DNA from: Acidimicrobiaceae bacterium
Lineage (GTDB): Bacteria; Actinomycetota; Acidimicrobiia; Acidimicrobiales; UBA8592
Assembly (NCBI GenBank): GCA_002720485.1
Contig: PBIQ01000014.1
Coordinates: 1-34,513 of the forward strand
DNA length: 34,513 nt
Direction of reading: 5' to 3'
Part shown: piece after piece, positions 6,185 to 14,524 of the stretch
Layout of the letters: the number at the start of each line of letters is the position of its first letter
Position numbering within the stretch: position 1 is the first letter of the stretch
The notes under the pieces: model-generated
Databases searched by the model: none
Seen by the model: the letters and a program-made list of their open reading frames with translations, nothing else
What the model was told of the DNA's origin: nothing
Position numbers and translations under genes: made by a program

Positions 6185-7447
6185 GTGTCTCTTGTAGTAA
6201 TCGGAGTAAATAATAGGACAATGCCTCTCGATCTTTTCGAGCAGTTTGCCATTGGCGAAGAAACGTTGCCAAAAGCTCTTGCGAGAGTCCACGGATGTCG
6301 AAACATTAGTGAAGCTCTCGTTCTCTCAACATGTAACCGGACCGAAGTTTACGTTTATGCAGAGAAGTTTCATGGCGCCTATCAGGATGTCCGAGATTTT
6401 CTTGCTGATACTGCCAAAATAGCTCCAGAAGATTTTAACGATTATCTCTACGCCCATTATGATGACGAAGCTGTCCAACACCTTTTTTCAGTTACATGTG
6501 GACTTGATTCGGCAGTAGTTGGTGAAAATGAAGTTCAGCATCAGGTAAAGGTAGCCTGGGAACGCGCCCGAGAAGAAGGCACTTGTGGGACAATAATTAA
6601 TGAGGTATTTCGGCGCGCCCTAGAAGTTGGTAAACGAGTCCGAACACAAACCGATTTGTCTAGGAACCGTTCTTCCGTTGCACAAGCATGCGTTGAAATG
6701 GCCCTTGATCACCTTGGGGACTTATCAGATAAAGAGATTCTTGTTCTTGGCGCTGGCGAGGTCGGGCAAGGTGTGGCAACCTCCCTAGCTAAATTAGAAA
6801 CCGGTCAGATTTCCTTTATCAACAGGAACTTTGATCGAGCGAATGATCTAGCAAGTCAAGTTGGCGCAGATGCTGTTCCGTACCAGCAGATCAACGAAAA
6901 ACTAGTCACCTGTGACGTTCTTTTAACTTCAACTGCTTCAGATTCTTATTTACTTGATCATGCACTTTTCGAACAAATAATGGAGAACCGAGCAGAAATC
7001 GAGCTTCTAATCGTCGATATTGCTGTTCCCCGTGACGTAGATCCTGCTGTTGCTTCCATTGATGGCATAACTCTTCTCGATATAGATGCCCTGTGGTCAC
7101 TAGGTGCTCAGAACCCTCTCATTGGAATTCAAGATGCGAACCTGTCAGCAAACGAAATTATTTCTGAAGAGGTAATCCGATTCCTTGAACAGCAGTCAGC
7201 CCGCCAGGTTGCTCCGTTAATAGCAGGGTTTCGAAATGGCGCTGAAGAAATTAGGCAAGCAGAGCTTAAACGGTTCGAAAGTCGGCTTGCCGGCTTGTCT
7301 GACGAGCAGCGTGACACTGTTGAATCCCTCACACAAGGAATATTGGGAAAGATTCTTCACGAACCCACTGTCGCGATGAACGAGGCCGCAGGAACGCCTC
7401 GCGGGGATCGACTTGCAGAAGCTCTACGTGAATTGTTTAACATCTAG
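6185..7447 (+). CDS. hemA: Glutamyl-tRNA reductase
   Basis: First committed step of the C5 tetrapyrrole pathway: NADPH-dependent reduction of glutamyl-tRNA to glutamate-1-semialdehyde. It is 420 aa, normal length. Seen: N-terminal VVIGVNNRTMPLDLFEQF, LSTCNRTEVYVY with the catalytic Cys50, GENEVQHQVKVAWERA, a Rossmann motif LVLGAGEVGQGVA near residue 195, and a C-terminal helical dimerisation domain. Start is GTG at 6185. It heads a five-gene co-directional hem cluster and is the likely control point for haem supply to the cytochromes encoded downstream. Confidence 0.97.
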   Translation: MSLVVIGVNNRTMPLDLFEQFAIGEETLPKALARVHGCRNISEALVLSTCNRTEVYVYAEKFHGAYQDVRDFLADTAKIAPEDFNDYLYAHYDDEAVQHLFSVTCGLDSAVVGENEVQHQVKVAWERAREEGTCGTIINEVFRRALEVGKRVRTQTDLSRNRSSVAQACVEMALDHLGDLSDKEILVLGAGEVGQGVATSLAKLETGQISFINRNFDRANDLASQVGADAVPYQQINEKLVTCDVLLTSTASDSYLLDHALFEQIMENRAEIELLIVDIAVPRDVDPAVASIDGITLLDIDALWSLGAQNPLIGIQDANLSANEIISEEVIRFLEQQSARQVAPLIAGFRNGAEEIRQAELKRFESRLAGLSDEQRDTVESLTQGILGKILHEPTVAMNEAAGTPRGDRLAEALRELFNI

Positions 7448-7471
7448 CTTTCCATCACGTAGATTAGAAAA

Positions 7472-8353
7472 ATGAAACTTGTCGCTGCTACACGTGGCAG
7501 TCCTTTAGCTCTATGGCAGACAAAACATATTGCTTTGCTCCTAGAGCCTTTCGGAGTTGATGTTGAGCCTCTTATTGTCGTTACTTCAGGAGATAAGGAT
7601 CAATCATCTCCCATACATGAGATTGGAGGGAAGGGTGTTTTTGCGAAAGAAGTTCAAAGCGCAGTTCTAGAAAATCGAGCGGACTTTGCAGTGCATTCAC
7701 TTAAGGATCTTCCATCCCTAACACCTGAAGGGCTGGAACTAATCGCAGTTCCTAATCGAGGAGACCCAAGAGATGCACTGGTAGGCTCTTCGCTTAAAGA
7801 GTTACCGGTCGATGGCAATGTAGCAACAGGTTCAGTCCGTAGGAAAGCACAATTAGCCGCTATTCGACCGGATCTCAATTTCCACGAGTTGCGAGGAAAT
7901 ATAGAAACACGATTAGCTAAAGCAAAAAACTTTGACGCTATTATAATCTCCGCAGTGGCTCTGGCACGGCTAGAAATTACACCCGACGCTATGGAGATTC
8001 TTGAGCCTGAGATCATGCTCCCGCAAGTTGGACAAGGGGCTTTAGGAATAGAAACACGAAAAGGCGACCATAAGACAAATGAACTGTTATCACATATACA
8101 GGATTCTCTTACCCGAGCAGAAATTGATGCAGAAAGGTCTTTTCTTGCTCAAATAGGAGCTGATTGTAGAAGCCCGATTGCATCTTACGCTGTTCATCAA
8201 GATAATCAGATACGTCTTAGGTCCCTAGCAGCTAATGAAGACGGCGAAATAATTTTAGCTGATGACCGAAGCGGTCATGACGGAGTAGAGCTAGGAAAAA
8301 TTGCCGCTAATACGTTAATTGCTCGCGGAGCGAAGGATTTATTTCAATCCTAA
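7472..8353 (+). CDS. hemC: Porphobilinogen deaminase (hydroxymethylbilane synthase)
   Basis: Polymerises four porphobilinogen units to hydroxymethylbilane. At 293 aa it has the expected size. Motifs: TRGSPLALWQT at the N-terminus, VHSLKDLP with the catalytic Asp79, GSVRRKAQL for substrate carboxylate binding, LPQVGQGALGIE, and Cys232 in GADCRSPIASYA, the residue that carries the dipyrromethane cofactor. It begins 24 bp after hemA. Confidence 0.97.
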   Translation: MKLVAATRGSPLALWQTKHIALLLEPFGVDVEPLIVVTSGDKDQSSPIHEIGGKGVFAKEVQSAVLENRADFAVHSLKDLPSLTPEGLELIAVPNRGDPRDALVGSSLKELPVDGNVATGSVRRKAQLAAIRPDLNFHELRGNIETRLAKAKNFDAIIISAVALARLEITPDAMEILEPEIMLPQVGQGALGIETRKGDHKTNELLSHIQDSLTRAEIDAERSFLAQIGADCRSPIASYAVHQDNQIRLRSLAANEDGEIILADDRSGHDGVELGKIAANTLIARGAKDLFQS

Positions 8354-8395
8354 AGAATGCCGACACCGATCAGTTTCAGAAGGGGCTAAGAAGAT

Positions 8396-9265
8396 ATGAA
8401 AGCCAGAGAACATAATCCCTTAACGGGGAAAAGAATCGTTCTTACAAGAGCAAGACATCAGATAAACCAGTCATCAGACCAGTTGCGACTATATGGGGCG
8501 ATTCCCATCGCAATCCCAACAATCGAAATATCAGACCCTCCGGACTCTCGCATTATCGAAAAAACCTTTCCTGAGAAAGTGGTAACAGGTGGAGCTGGCG
8601 AACCTATCGAGTCAACCCACTTTCAATATGAATGGATAATCTTTACATCTGCCAATGGTGTTAGCAGTTTTATGAGATATGTATCAGATTGGATACGAAA
8701 CAATAATCTTAAGAGTCTCGAGATAGAAAAGGCTCAAAAGCTCTTATTCGCTAATGTGAAATTCGCCTCCATAGGTTCTGCGACGGCACTTGCAATGACC
8801 GAATACGGCCTTCACTCTCAGATTTCTGCAACAGATTTCGTTTCCGAAGGCCTGCTAGAGAAATTTCAGGTGATAAAGCCCGACTCATCACACGAATTCA
8901 AAGGTCGCGTTTTGTTACCCAGAGCCTCCAAAGCTCGAAACATCCTTCCAGACACTCTTCGAAAAATGGGATGGGTTGTTGATGACGTTTCGGTCTATCA
9001 GACAACAATGCCAAAGGTTGAACATGGGTCTCGAGATTTACTTTCAACAGCTGATGCGATTGTGTTTACTTCTTCATCAACAGTAAAGAATTTTTTCCAA
9101 ATGTTCGGGAAAGAACATCTACCTGAAGTCGTTGTTTCAATCGGCCCAATAACAACTCAAACAATTCTTGAAAACGGACTTGCTCCAACTATTGAAGCTT
9201 CTCCCAGTTCAGTTACGGGAATTGTTTCAGGTCTACTGGACTATTACTCGCTTAATTCGCTCTGA
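8396..9265 (+). CDS. hemD: Uroporphyrinogen-III synthase
   Basis: Cyclises hydroxymethylbilane with inversion of ring D. The family is poorly conserved; the call rests on N-terminal GKRIVLTRARHQINQSSDQL, the internal WIIFTSANGVSSF, the C-terminal DAIVFTSSSTVKNFF and VSIGPITTQTILENGL, plus position between hemC and hemB. At 289 aa it is a stand-alone HemD, not the CobA-HemD fusion seen in many actinobacteria, so a methyltransferase for sirohaem or cobalamin would have to be encoded elsewhere. GAAG precedes the ATG. Confidence 0.92.
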   Translation: MKAREHNPLTGKRIVLTRARHQINQSSDQLRLYGAIPIAIPTIEISDPPDSRIIEKTFPEKVVTGGAGEPIESTHFQYEWIIFTSANGVSSFMRYVSDWIRNNNLKSLEIEKAQKLLFANVKFASIGSATALAMTEYGLHSQISATDFVSEGLLEKFQVIKPDSSHEFKGRVLLPRASKARNILPDTLRKMGWVVDDVSVYQTTMPKVEHGSRDLLSTADAIVFTSSSTVKNFFQMFGKEHLPEVVVSIGPITTQTILENGLAPTIEASPSSVTGIVSGLLDYYSLNSL

Positions 9266-9346
9266 AAGCCCTTATTCGTTCAATTTCCGAATAGTTCGGC
9301 AAGATCACCCTTCCGAATGAGCCTCTCAGACTTATAGACTGTATCT

Positions 9347-10324
9347 GTGTCTTTTCCAAATAGAAGATTGCGCCGGTTGCGTAAATCACAGGCTCTACGA
9401 CGTCTCGTTGCTGAAACCAGACTAAGTGTTGATGATCTTGTCGCGCCCCTCTTCGTCCGTGAGGGAATAGACAGTCCCACTCCTATTCCTTCACTTAGTG
9501 GGGTACAACAACACACTCGCCAATCATTAGTTGAGGAGGTAAAACATTTGCACTCTCTAGGTGTTCCCGGAGTCATCCTTTTTGGTATTCCTGAACAGAA
9601 AGACCCTCAAGGCTCAGAAGCGTGGAACCCTGAGGGTATTGTGCAGCTTGCGCTCCAGGATTGTCGTGACGCAATCGGTCAAGACATGGTTCTTATCGCC
9701 GACCTTTGCATTGACGAGTACACCGACCATGGCCACTGTGGAGTAGTTGGTGAAGATGGATCTGTTGACAATGATCAGACCATTACTATTTACGGAAAAA
9801 TCTCACAAGCGCAGGCCCGAGCAGGAGCTGACATCGTAGCCCCAAGCGGCATGATGGATGGGCAGGTTCGGGCTATCAGAGATGCTCTCGATGCAGACAA
9901 CTTTCAAGAGGTAGCGATTCTGGCGTATTCGGCTAAATACGCCTCAGGACTTTATGGCCCTTTCCGAGATGCGGTTGATGTCACAATCGCCGATGGCGGG
10001 GATCGAAAAACTTATCAGCAGGACTGGAGAAACGGGCGCGAAGCGCTTGCTGAAATAAGAGCCGACGAAGAAGAGGGGGCGGACATGATTATGGTCAAAC
10101 CCGCAACCCCTTATCTCGATATCATTACCGAAGCTAGAAAAATAACCGACCTACCTATCGCTGCCTACCACGTCTCAGGTGAATACGCCATGATCAAAGC
10201 TGCTGCTAGTCAAAACCTCATAGATGGCGACACTGTCGCATTGGAACAACTGACAGCGATTAAACGAGCCGGGGCAGACTTTATTCTTACCTACCTCACT
10301 AAAGAAATTGCAGAATCACTGTGA
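9347..10324 (+). CDS. hemB: Delta-aminolevulinic acid dehydratase (porphobilinogen synthase)
   Basis: Condenses two 5-aminolevulinate molecules to porphobilinogen. It is 325 aa, GTG start. The Schiff-base lysines are Lys197 (AYSAKYASGLYGPFRDA) and Lys251 (MVKPATPYLDI). The metal region reads CIDEYTDHGHCG: Cys121 and Cys131 are present, but the middle Cys of classical zinc enzymes is Asp123, the mixed site I associate with actinobacterial HemB. An 81-bp gap precedes it. Its stop overlaps the hemL start. Confidence 0.96.
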   Translation: MSFPNRRLRRLRKSQALRRLVAETRLSVDDLVAPLFVREGIDSPTPIPSLSGVQQHTRQSLVEEVKHLHSLGVPGVILFGIPEQKDPQGSEAWNPEGIVQLALQDCRDAIGQDMVLIADLCIDEYTDHGHCGVVGEDGSVDNDQTITIYGKISQAQARAGADIVAPSGMMDGQVRAIRDALDADNFQEVAILAYSAKYASGLYGPFRDAVDVTIADGGDRKTYQQDWRNGREALAEIRADEEEGADMIMVKPATPYLDIITEARKITDLPIAAYHVSGEYAMIKAAASQNLIDGDTVALEQLTAIKRAGADFILTYLTKEIAESL

Positions 10325-11577
10325 GCGAGAAACTATTTTCTCGAGCAAAACAGGTGATACCTGGCGGAGTGAATTCCCCAGTGAGATCATTTCGTTCAGT
10401 TGGTGGCACACCTTATTTCGTAGCTCGTGCTGAAGGGCCATATATCTGGGATAGCGAAGGAAATCGCTACATAGACTACGTTATGAGCTACGGCCCCGCT
10501 ATTGCCGGCCATTGCCCTCCACAAATTATCGATGCAATCCAACAAGCATCAGGTAATGGAACTTCATATGGTGCACCTACTCTGTCAGAGATTGAGATAG
10601 CAGAGGAGATCACGAAGCGCGTCCATGGGGTAGATACGGTTCGCCTTGTATCTAGCGGCACGGAAGCCACAATGACAGCTATCAGACTCGCACGAGGGGC
10701 CACAGGACGAGACAAGATTGTGAAATTCTCCGGACACTATCATGGTCACGCAGACAGTCTCCTTGCAGCAGGAGGAAGCGGAGTAGCTAATCAGGGGATC
10801 TCTGGTTCATCGGGTGTTCCAGCAAGTGCAGTTGCAGATACGATCGTTACGCCCTGGAATACGATTCCGGATCTCGACTCATCGGTAGCTGCGCTGATAC
10901 TTGAGCCATTACCAGCAAATATGGGGGTAGTCCCCCCAAAAGAGAACTTTCTAACTGAATTACGAAACCTCTGCGATAACCATGGGGTCCTCCTAGTATT
11001 CGATGAAGTCATCACTGGATTCAGACTTGCAGAAGGAGGGGCTTCTCAATGGTATGGGGTGACACCTGACCTTTGGTGTTTTGGTAAAGTAATCGGTGGC
11101 GGGCTTCCGATGGGAGCATACGGTGGTTCATCTGATGTTATGAGCAATGTAGCTCCACTCGGTGACGTTTATCAGGCAGGTACCCTATCAGGTAACCCAA
11201 TAGCTACAGCCGCTGGACTTACCCAACTCCGCCTCCTTGACGCTAGTGCTTATGAACGATTGGAAATAGGCGCAAAGAGTCTTGCAGAGGGATTATGCGC
11301 AGCTTTTAATAGCGCCGGTATCGATGCCGTTGTACCACAGGTAGGCCCAATCCTGAGTATTTTTTTCACTTCACAAATACCAACAAACTTTGATGAAGCC
11401 CAAGAGGCTGCAAAAAATGGGAAATACGCCGAGTTCTTCCACGCCATGCTGTCACGCGGAGTTGCATTAGCGCCCGGTCCCTATGAGGCATTATTCCCAA
11501 GCCTTGCCCACACAGAAAAAATCATTAGCGAGACTATAGAGATAGCCCACGAGGCAGCTTTAGAAATCGCACAATGA
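10321..11577 (+). CDS. hemL: Glutamate-1-semialdehyde 2,1-aminomutase
   Basis: PLP enzyme converting glutamate-1-semialdehyde to 5-aminolevulinate, the second step of the C5 route. Length 418 aa. Seen: N-terminal RAKQVIPGGVNSPVRSF, SSGTEATMTAIRLARG, FSGHYHGHADSLL, FDEVITGFR, and the PLP lysine Lys256 in CFGKVIGGGLPMGAYGG. The GTG start overlaps the hemB stop by 4 bp (GTGA). It ends 18 bp from the convergent pgi stop; no terminator hairpin is evident in between. Confidence 0.97.
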   Translation: MSEKLFSRAKQVIPGGVNSPVRSFRSVGGTPYFVARAEGPYIWDSEGNRYIDYVMSYGPAIAGHCPPQIIDAIQQASGNGTSYGAPTLSEIEIAEEITKRVHGVDTVRLVSSGTEATMTAIRLARGATGRDKIVKFSGHYHGHADSLLAAGGSGVANQGISGSSGVPASAVADTIVTPWNTIPDLDSSVAALILEPLPANMGVVPPKENFLTELRNLCDNHGVLLVFDEVITGFRLAEGGASQWYGVTPDLWCFGKVIGGGLPMGAYGGSSDVMSNVAPLGDVYQAGTLSGNPIATAAGLTQLRLLDASAYERLEIGAKSLAEGLCAAFNSAGIDAVVPQVGPILSIFFTSQIPTNFDEAQEAAKNGKYAEFFHAMLSRGVALAPGPYEALFPSLAHTEKIISETIEIAHEAALEIAQ

Positions 11578-11595
11578 GAAGCCTGATCGATTGAT

Positions 11596-13212
11596 TCAAA
11601 TCTTATCTTTTCTCTGATGATACTGATCTATCAGAGAGCGAGTTGAGGAATCATGGCCTGTACTAGTAGATATTCCTGCTAGGTCATTTGATACGTTGCT
11701 GACCAATGATTTTCCAAGCTCAACTCCCCACTGGTCAAAGCTATTAATCTGCCAAAGAGCACCCATTGTAAAAACCTTATGCTCGTATAAGGCGATGAGT
11801 TGCCCGAGTGTAAATGGGTCTAATCGACTTGCCAGAATGGTTGAACTAGGTCGATTCCCATCCGAAGACCATGAGTGACTTCCTTCGGTATCGCCTATAG
11901 CAAGTCCCTGACTTTGAGCAAAGCAATTCGCAATTAGAGCTTCATGTTGTCGCATAACAACATCTTTCCTAATCGTTCCTTTGGATGGGGAAGGGTTAAC
12001 GAACGCAATGAAATCCACAGGGGTAATTGTTGTTCCCTGATGTAGATACTGAAATATGGCGTGTTGGGCATTAGTTCCTACACCACCGAGAATTGATGGT
12101 CCAGTTTCATACCTAACTAAGCTTCCGTCGTTATCCATATTTTTTCCATTACTTTCCATCTCGAGTTGTTCAAGATACGCGGGGAAAGCTGCAAGGTCAT
12201 ATGAATATGGGATCACGGCATGGCTGGGATACTCAAGGAAATTTCTATTCCAAATACCGATTAGGCCCATCAAGGCCGGAATATTTTCATTTAAGTCTGA
12301 CGATTGAAAATGCTGGTCCATCTGATGGCACCCTTCGTTCATTATCTTAAAATTCTCGGGTCCCACAGCTACCATCAATGCGAGGCTCGTTGCTGAAGAG
12401 ATCGAGAATCTTCCTCCAATCCATTCCCAGATTGGATAAATATTTTCAGCGGGAAAACCGTAGCGCTCTGCTTTTTCTTTATTCGCGGTCACAGCAACAA
12501 AATGTTTTTGGAGTATCTCCGGATTTTCGCCGAGACTGCACTCGATCCATTCCACAGCTGATTCTGCATTTGTAAGTGTTTCTGAGGTCGTAAATGATTT
12601 CGAATTGACAATAAATAGGGTCGTTTCGGGGTCCAGTGAAGAAAGATTCGTATTGAGATCACGTGGGTCAACATTCGAAATGAATCGGCAATCGATAATG
12701 TTGTCGCAGTATGAGCTCAATGCTTTATAAGCCATGTATGGCCCCAGGTGAGACCCACCAATACCTATGTTCACCACGGAGGATATTGGTTGTCCGGTTG
12801 CTCCTAACCATTGTTTGGCTCGTATGCGGTCAGCAAAGTCAAAAGCTCTCTCATGGGAAGCTTGAATAATGGGAATCACATCTTGATCTTCCACTTTGAT
12901 TTGTGAAGTGGTCGGCATTCGAAGAGCTGTATGAAGTGCTGGACGATTTTCGGATCGATTGATGAATTCGCCCGCAAACAATTGAGCTATCTGCGTAGTG
13001 AGCCCTGCTTCCTCAGCAAGATCAGTTAGCAATCCGATTGTTTCACTCGAAACTAACTGTTTTGAAAAATCAAAAAAGAGATTACCTTCATCAAATGAAA
13101 GCACCTCTAGTCGGTTTTGATCATTAATTAAATCTCGAAGAGTGCGGGAACGCATGGAAGAGCTGTGCTCTACCAGTTCTTTCCATTGCGACGATTCGGT
13201 TAAATCAACCAC
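11596..13212 (-). CDS. pgi: Glucose-6-phosphate isomerase
   Basis: Interconverts glucose-6-phosphate and fructose-6-phosphate. At 538 aa it fits the long bacterial PGI family. Seen: VNIGIGGSHLGPYMAYKAL, SKSFTTSETLTNA, EWIGGRFSISSATSLAL, GTNAQHAIFQYLHQGT (catalytic His), and the C-terminal signature YEHKVFTMGALWQINSFDQW followed by GVELGK with the catalytic Lys. GTG start at 13212. It lies 22 bp downstream of the cytochrome c gene on the same strand, an unexpected pairing of glycolysis and respiration in one probable transcript. Confidence 0.96.
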   Translation of the reverse strand: MVDLTESSQWKELVEHSSSMRSRTLRDLINDQNRLEVLSFDEGNLFFDFSKQLVSSETIGLLTDLAEEAGLTTQIAQLFAGEFINRSENRPALHTALRMPTTSQIKVEDQDVIPIIQASHERAFDFADRIRAKQWLGATGQPISSVVNIGIGGSHLGPYMAYKALSSYCDNIIDCRFISNVDPRDLNTNLSSLDPETTLFIVNSKSFTTSETLTNAESAVEWIECSLGENPEILQKHFVAVTANKEKAERYGFPAENIYPIWEWIGGRFSISSATSLALMVAVGPENFKIMNEGCHQMDQHFQSSDLNENIPALMGLIGIWNRNFLEYPSHAVIPYSYDLAAFPAYLEQLEMESNGKNMDNDGSLVRYETGPSILGGVGTNAQHAIFQYLHQGTTITPVDFIAFVNPSPSKGTIRKDVVMRQHEALIANCFAQSQGLAIGDTEGSHSWSSDGNRPSSTILASRLDPFTLGQLIALYEHKVFTMGALWQINSFDQWGVELGKSLVSNVSNDLAGISTSTGHDSSTRSLIDQYHQRKDKI

Positions 13213-13234
13213 ACTTACATGATCGCACGAAAAT

Positions 13235-14032
13235 TCAGCCAGCGGCTTGTTCTATTGTTTCTTCGTAAGCTTCTTGTGCTTCAGCGTTTGTTTCTAGAAA
13301 CTCCGCAAAACTACCAGCGATCACCTGAGGCGAGATACCTGACTCCCACATAGGAAGTTCTCCTGACTCCGCCCAGATCACGTAGGCCTCGAGGCTCTCC
13401 GGAGATTGAAGTCCATGTGTAACTCTTTCGTATAGGACTACCTCTAGAATTTGCAAGGATCCCAATGCTGAAAAGCCGGGCATAACACCTTGTTCTTGGG
13501 AGATACGCTGTCCACCTTCACGCTCTGGGTCTCCATAAGGAGTTCCAGCTACAGATGAACCATTTACAACCCAAGCTATATGGCTTTCAACGTCTGGGAA
13601 CGTTTTAAGGACTTCTCCTTCGTTTAGTTGGTATCCCACTCCACCTCCACCTCCGGCGCCATGGCAGGAGGAGCATTGAGTATAGACCTCACCTCCTGCA
13701 GCAATAACTCCCTCTTCATTCGATGAAGGTTCTTCCAGTGTTCCCCAGATCATAAATGCCCAGATAGGAAGAAAGAGAGCGACTGGGGCCATCCAAACAG
13801 GAATCTTCTTTCGGCTCTTAGCTGCTATGACCCAAGGAGCTACAGGCTTTGGAGGTTCAACCTTCTCGATTTCAGCTTCTGGTGCTTGTGCTACAGCTGG
13901 AGCAGTTTCTTCACTAGATGCAGTTGATTCGACAACAGCTGAGGACGGTTCCGCAGATCCACCATCTCCACCTTGGAAACGAGCGCGAGCTTCTCGGGAT
14001 CGCTCGAGGAGATAGTCAGGTATTTCAACCAC
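13235..14032 (-). CDS. Membrane-anchored monohaem cytochrome c
   Basis: About 265 aa: a charged, Ala/Glu/Pro-rich cytoplasmic N-terminal region (1-75), one TM helix (about 77-98, VWMAPVALFLPIWAFMIWG), then a periplasmic cytochrome c domain with CSSCH at 120-124 and a likely Met ligand in GVMPGFSALG (Met184). I prefer GTG at 14032 over the TTG at 14059. It has a GAGG Shine-Dalgarno 5 bp upstream, and it gives MVEIPDYLLERSREARAR, which matches the N-terminus of the subunit IV gene (MAEIPEHLLKRAQEARDR). Transcribed divergently from the b6/Rieske operon, it is a plausible acceptor or an additional subunit of that complex. The haem-binding region is flanked by a run of glycines. Confidence 0.88.
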   Translation of the reverse strand: MVEIPDYLLERSREARARFQGGDGGSAEPSSAVVESTASSEETAPAVAQAPEAEIEKVEPPKPVAPWVIAAKSRKKIPVWMAPVALFLPIWAFMIWGTLEEPSSNEEGVIAAGGEVYTQCSSCHGAGGGGGVGYQLNEGEVLKTFPDVESHIAWVVNGSSVAGTPYGDPEREGGQRISQEQGVMPGFSALGSLQILEVVLYERVTHGLQSPESLEAYVIWAESGELPMWESGISPQVIAGSFAEFLETNAEAQEAYEETIEQAAG

Positions 14033-14037
14033 ATCTA

Positions 14038-14041
14038 CCTC
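14038..14041 (-). promoter_or_regulatory. Shine-Dalgarno deciding the cytochrome c start
   Basis: On the minus strand GAGG is followed by a 5-nt spacer and then GTG at 14032. The further-upstream TTG at 14059 has no comparable site. This supports the shorter protein. Confidence 0.5.
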
Positions 14042-14239
14042 GATATCCAAGGCAGGCAACCTTATTTAATGCAAATAATGATGACTTAACTTTCACGGGA
14101 AAACCTGGACGCGATCGGCGATAAACCTTTCAATGATCTGATTATTGTCAACAGAGAATCTGACCTTTTCAAATTACTGTGCTGAATAGTTTTAGAATAG
14201 TCCCTAAAACTAGCAGTTAGCCTAGTCAAGGTTGTGCCT

Positions 14240-14265
14240 TTTCATCCGATCTTTTGCGGATGAAA
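14240..14265. promoter_or_regulatory. 9-bp perfect inverted repeat (candidate operator)
   Basis: TTTCATCCG (14240-14248) and CGGATGAAA (14257-14265) are exact reverse complements with an 8-bp spacer, centred in the divergent region. There is no T-run on either side, so a dyad binding site is more likely than a terminator. The regulator is unknown. Confidence 0.45.
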
Positions 14266-14387
14266 CTTAACTAAAACTGATGTTGCCATCGATAATTTTG
14301 ATTTTCTCGACTGAAATGTGGTTGATAATTCAAGCTCTAGGTTGAAATTGGGCATGTGAGTAATTGTTACATTTCTTAACTTAAATT

Positions 14388-14418
14388 GGGTGATTCACCC
14401 TTTTGGTCTTTAAGGGTG
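14388..14418 (+). promoter_or_regulatory. Mutually exclusive hairpins in the b6/Rieske operon leader
   Basis: GGGTG (14388-14392), CACCC (14396-14400) and GGGTG (14414-14418) give one middle arm that can pair with either outer arm. The downstream pairing extends to 7 bp (CACCCTT with AAGGGTG, 9-nt loop). This could act as a leader switch or be a coincidental repeat. Confidence 0.35.
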
Positions 14419-14524
14419 CGACGATGTGTAGACAGCCGATTTCACGTGGTAAAAATAAGGATAAGATTCAATGCTTGAAGGAGCAAAGATTCGCTTGTGT
14501 ATTACTCACGAGGGGAAGTAAAAA

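Larger units (their letters stand above)
14033..14524. promoter_or_regulatory. 492-bp divergent intergenic regulatory region
   Basis: No convincing ORF on either strand. It must carry promoters for the cytochrome c-pgi genes (minus) and for the b6/Rieske operon (plus). It contains a 9-bp perfect inverted repeat (14240-14265) and a cluster of complementary G/C-rich arms (14388-14418). Weak promoter-like elements include TTAACT (14267) 18 bp from GATAAT (14291) on plus, and TTGACA (14151-14146) on minus without a good -10. It is the only long gene-free stretch in the window. Confidence 0.6.

Noticed and set aside
11578-11595. Bidirectional terminator between hemL and pgi
   Set aside because: The 18-bp gap has no stable stem-loop or T-run.
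14033-14059. TTG start for the cytochrome c, nine codons upstream
   Set aside because: GTG 14032 has a GAGG site at correct spacing and gives an N-terminus homologous to subunit IV.
14321-14332. FNR-like box (TTGATAATTCAA) in the divergent region
   Set aside because: Only a partial match: the TTGAT-N4-ATCAA spacing and second half-site are not satisfied.
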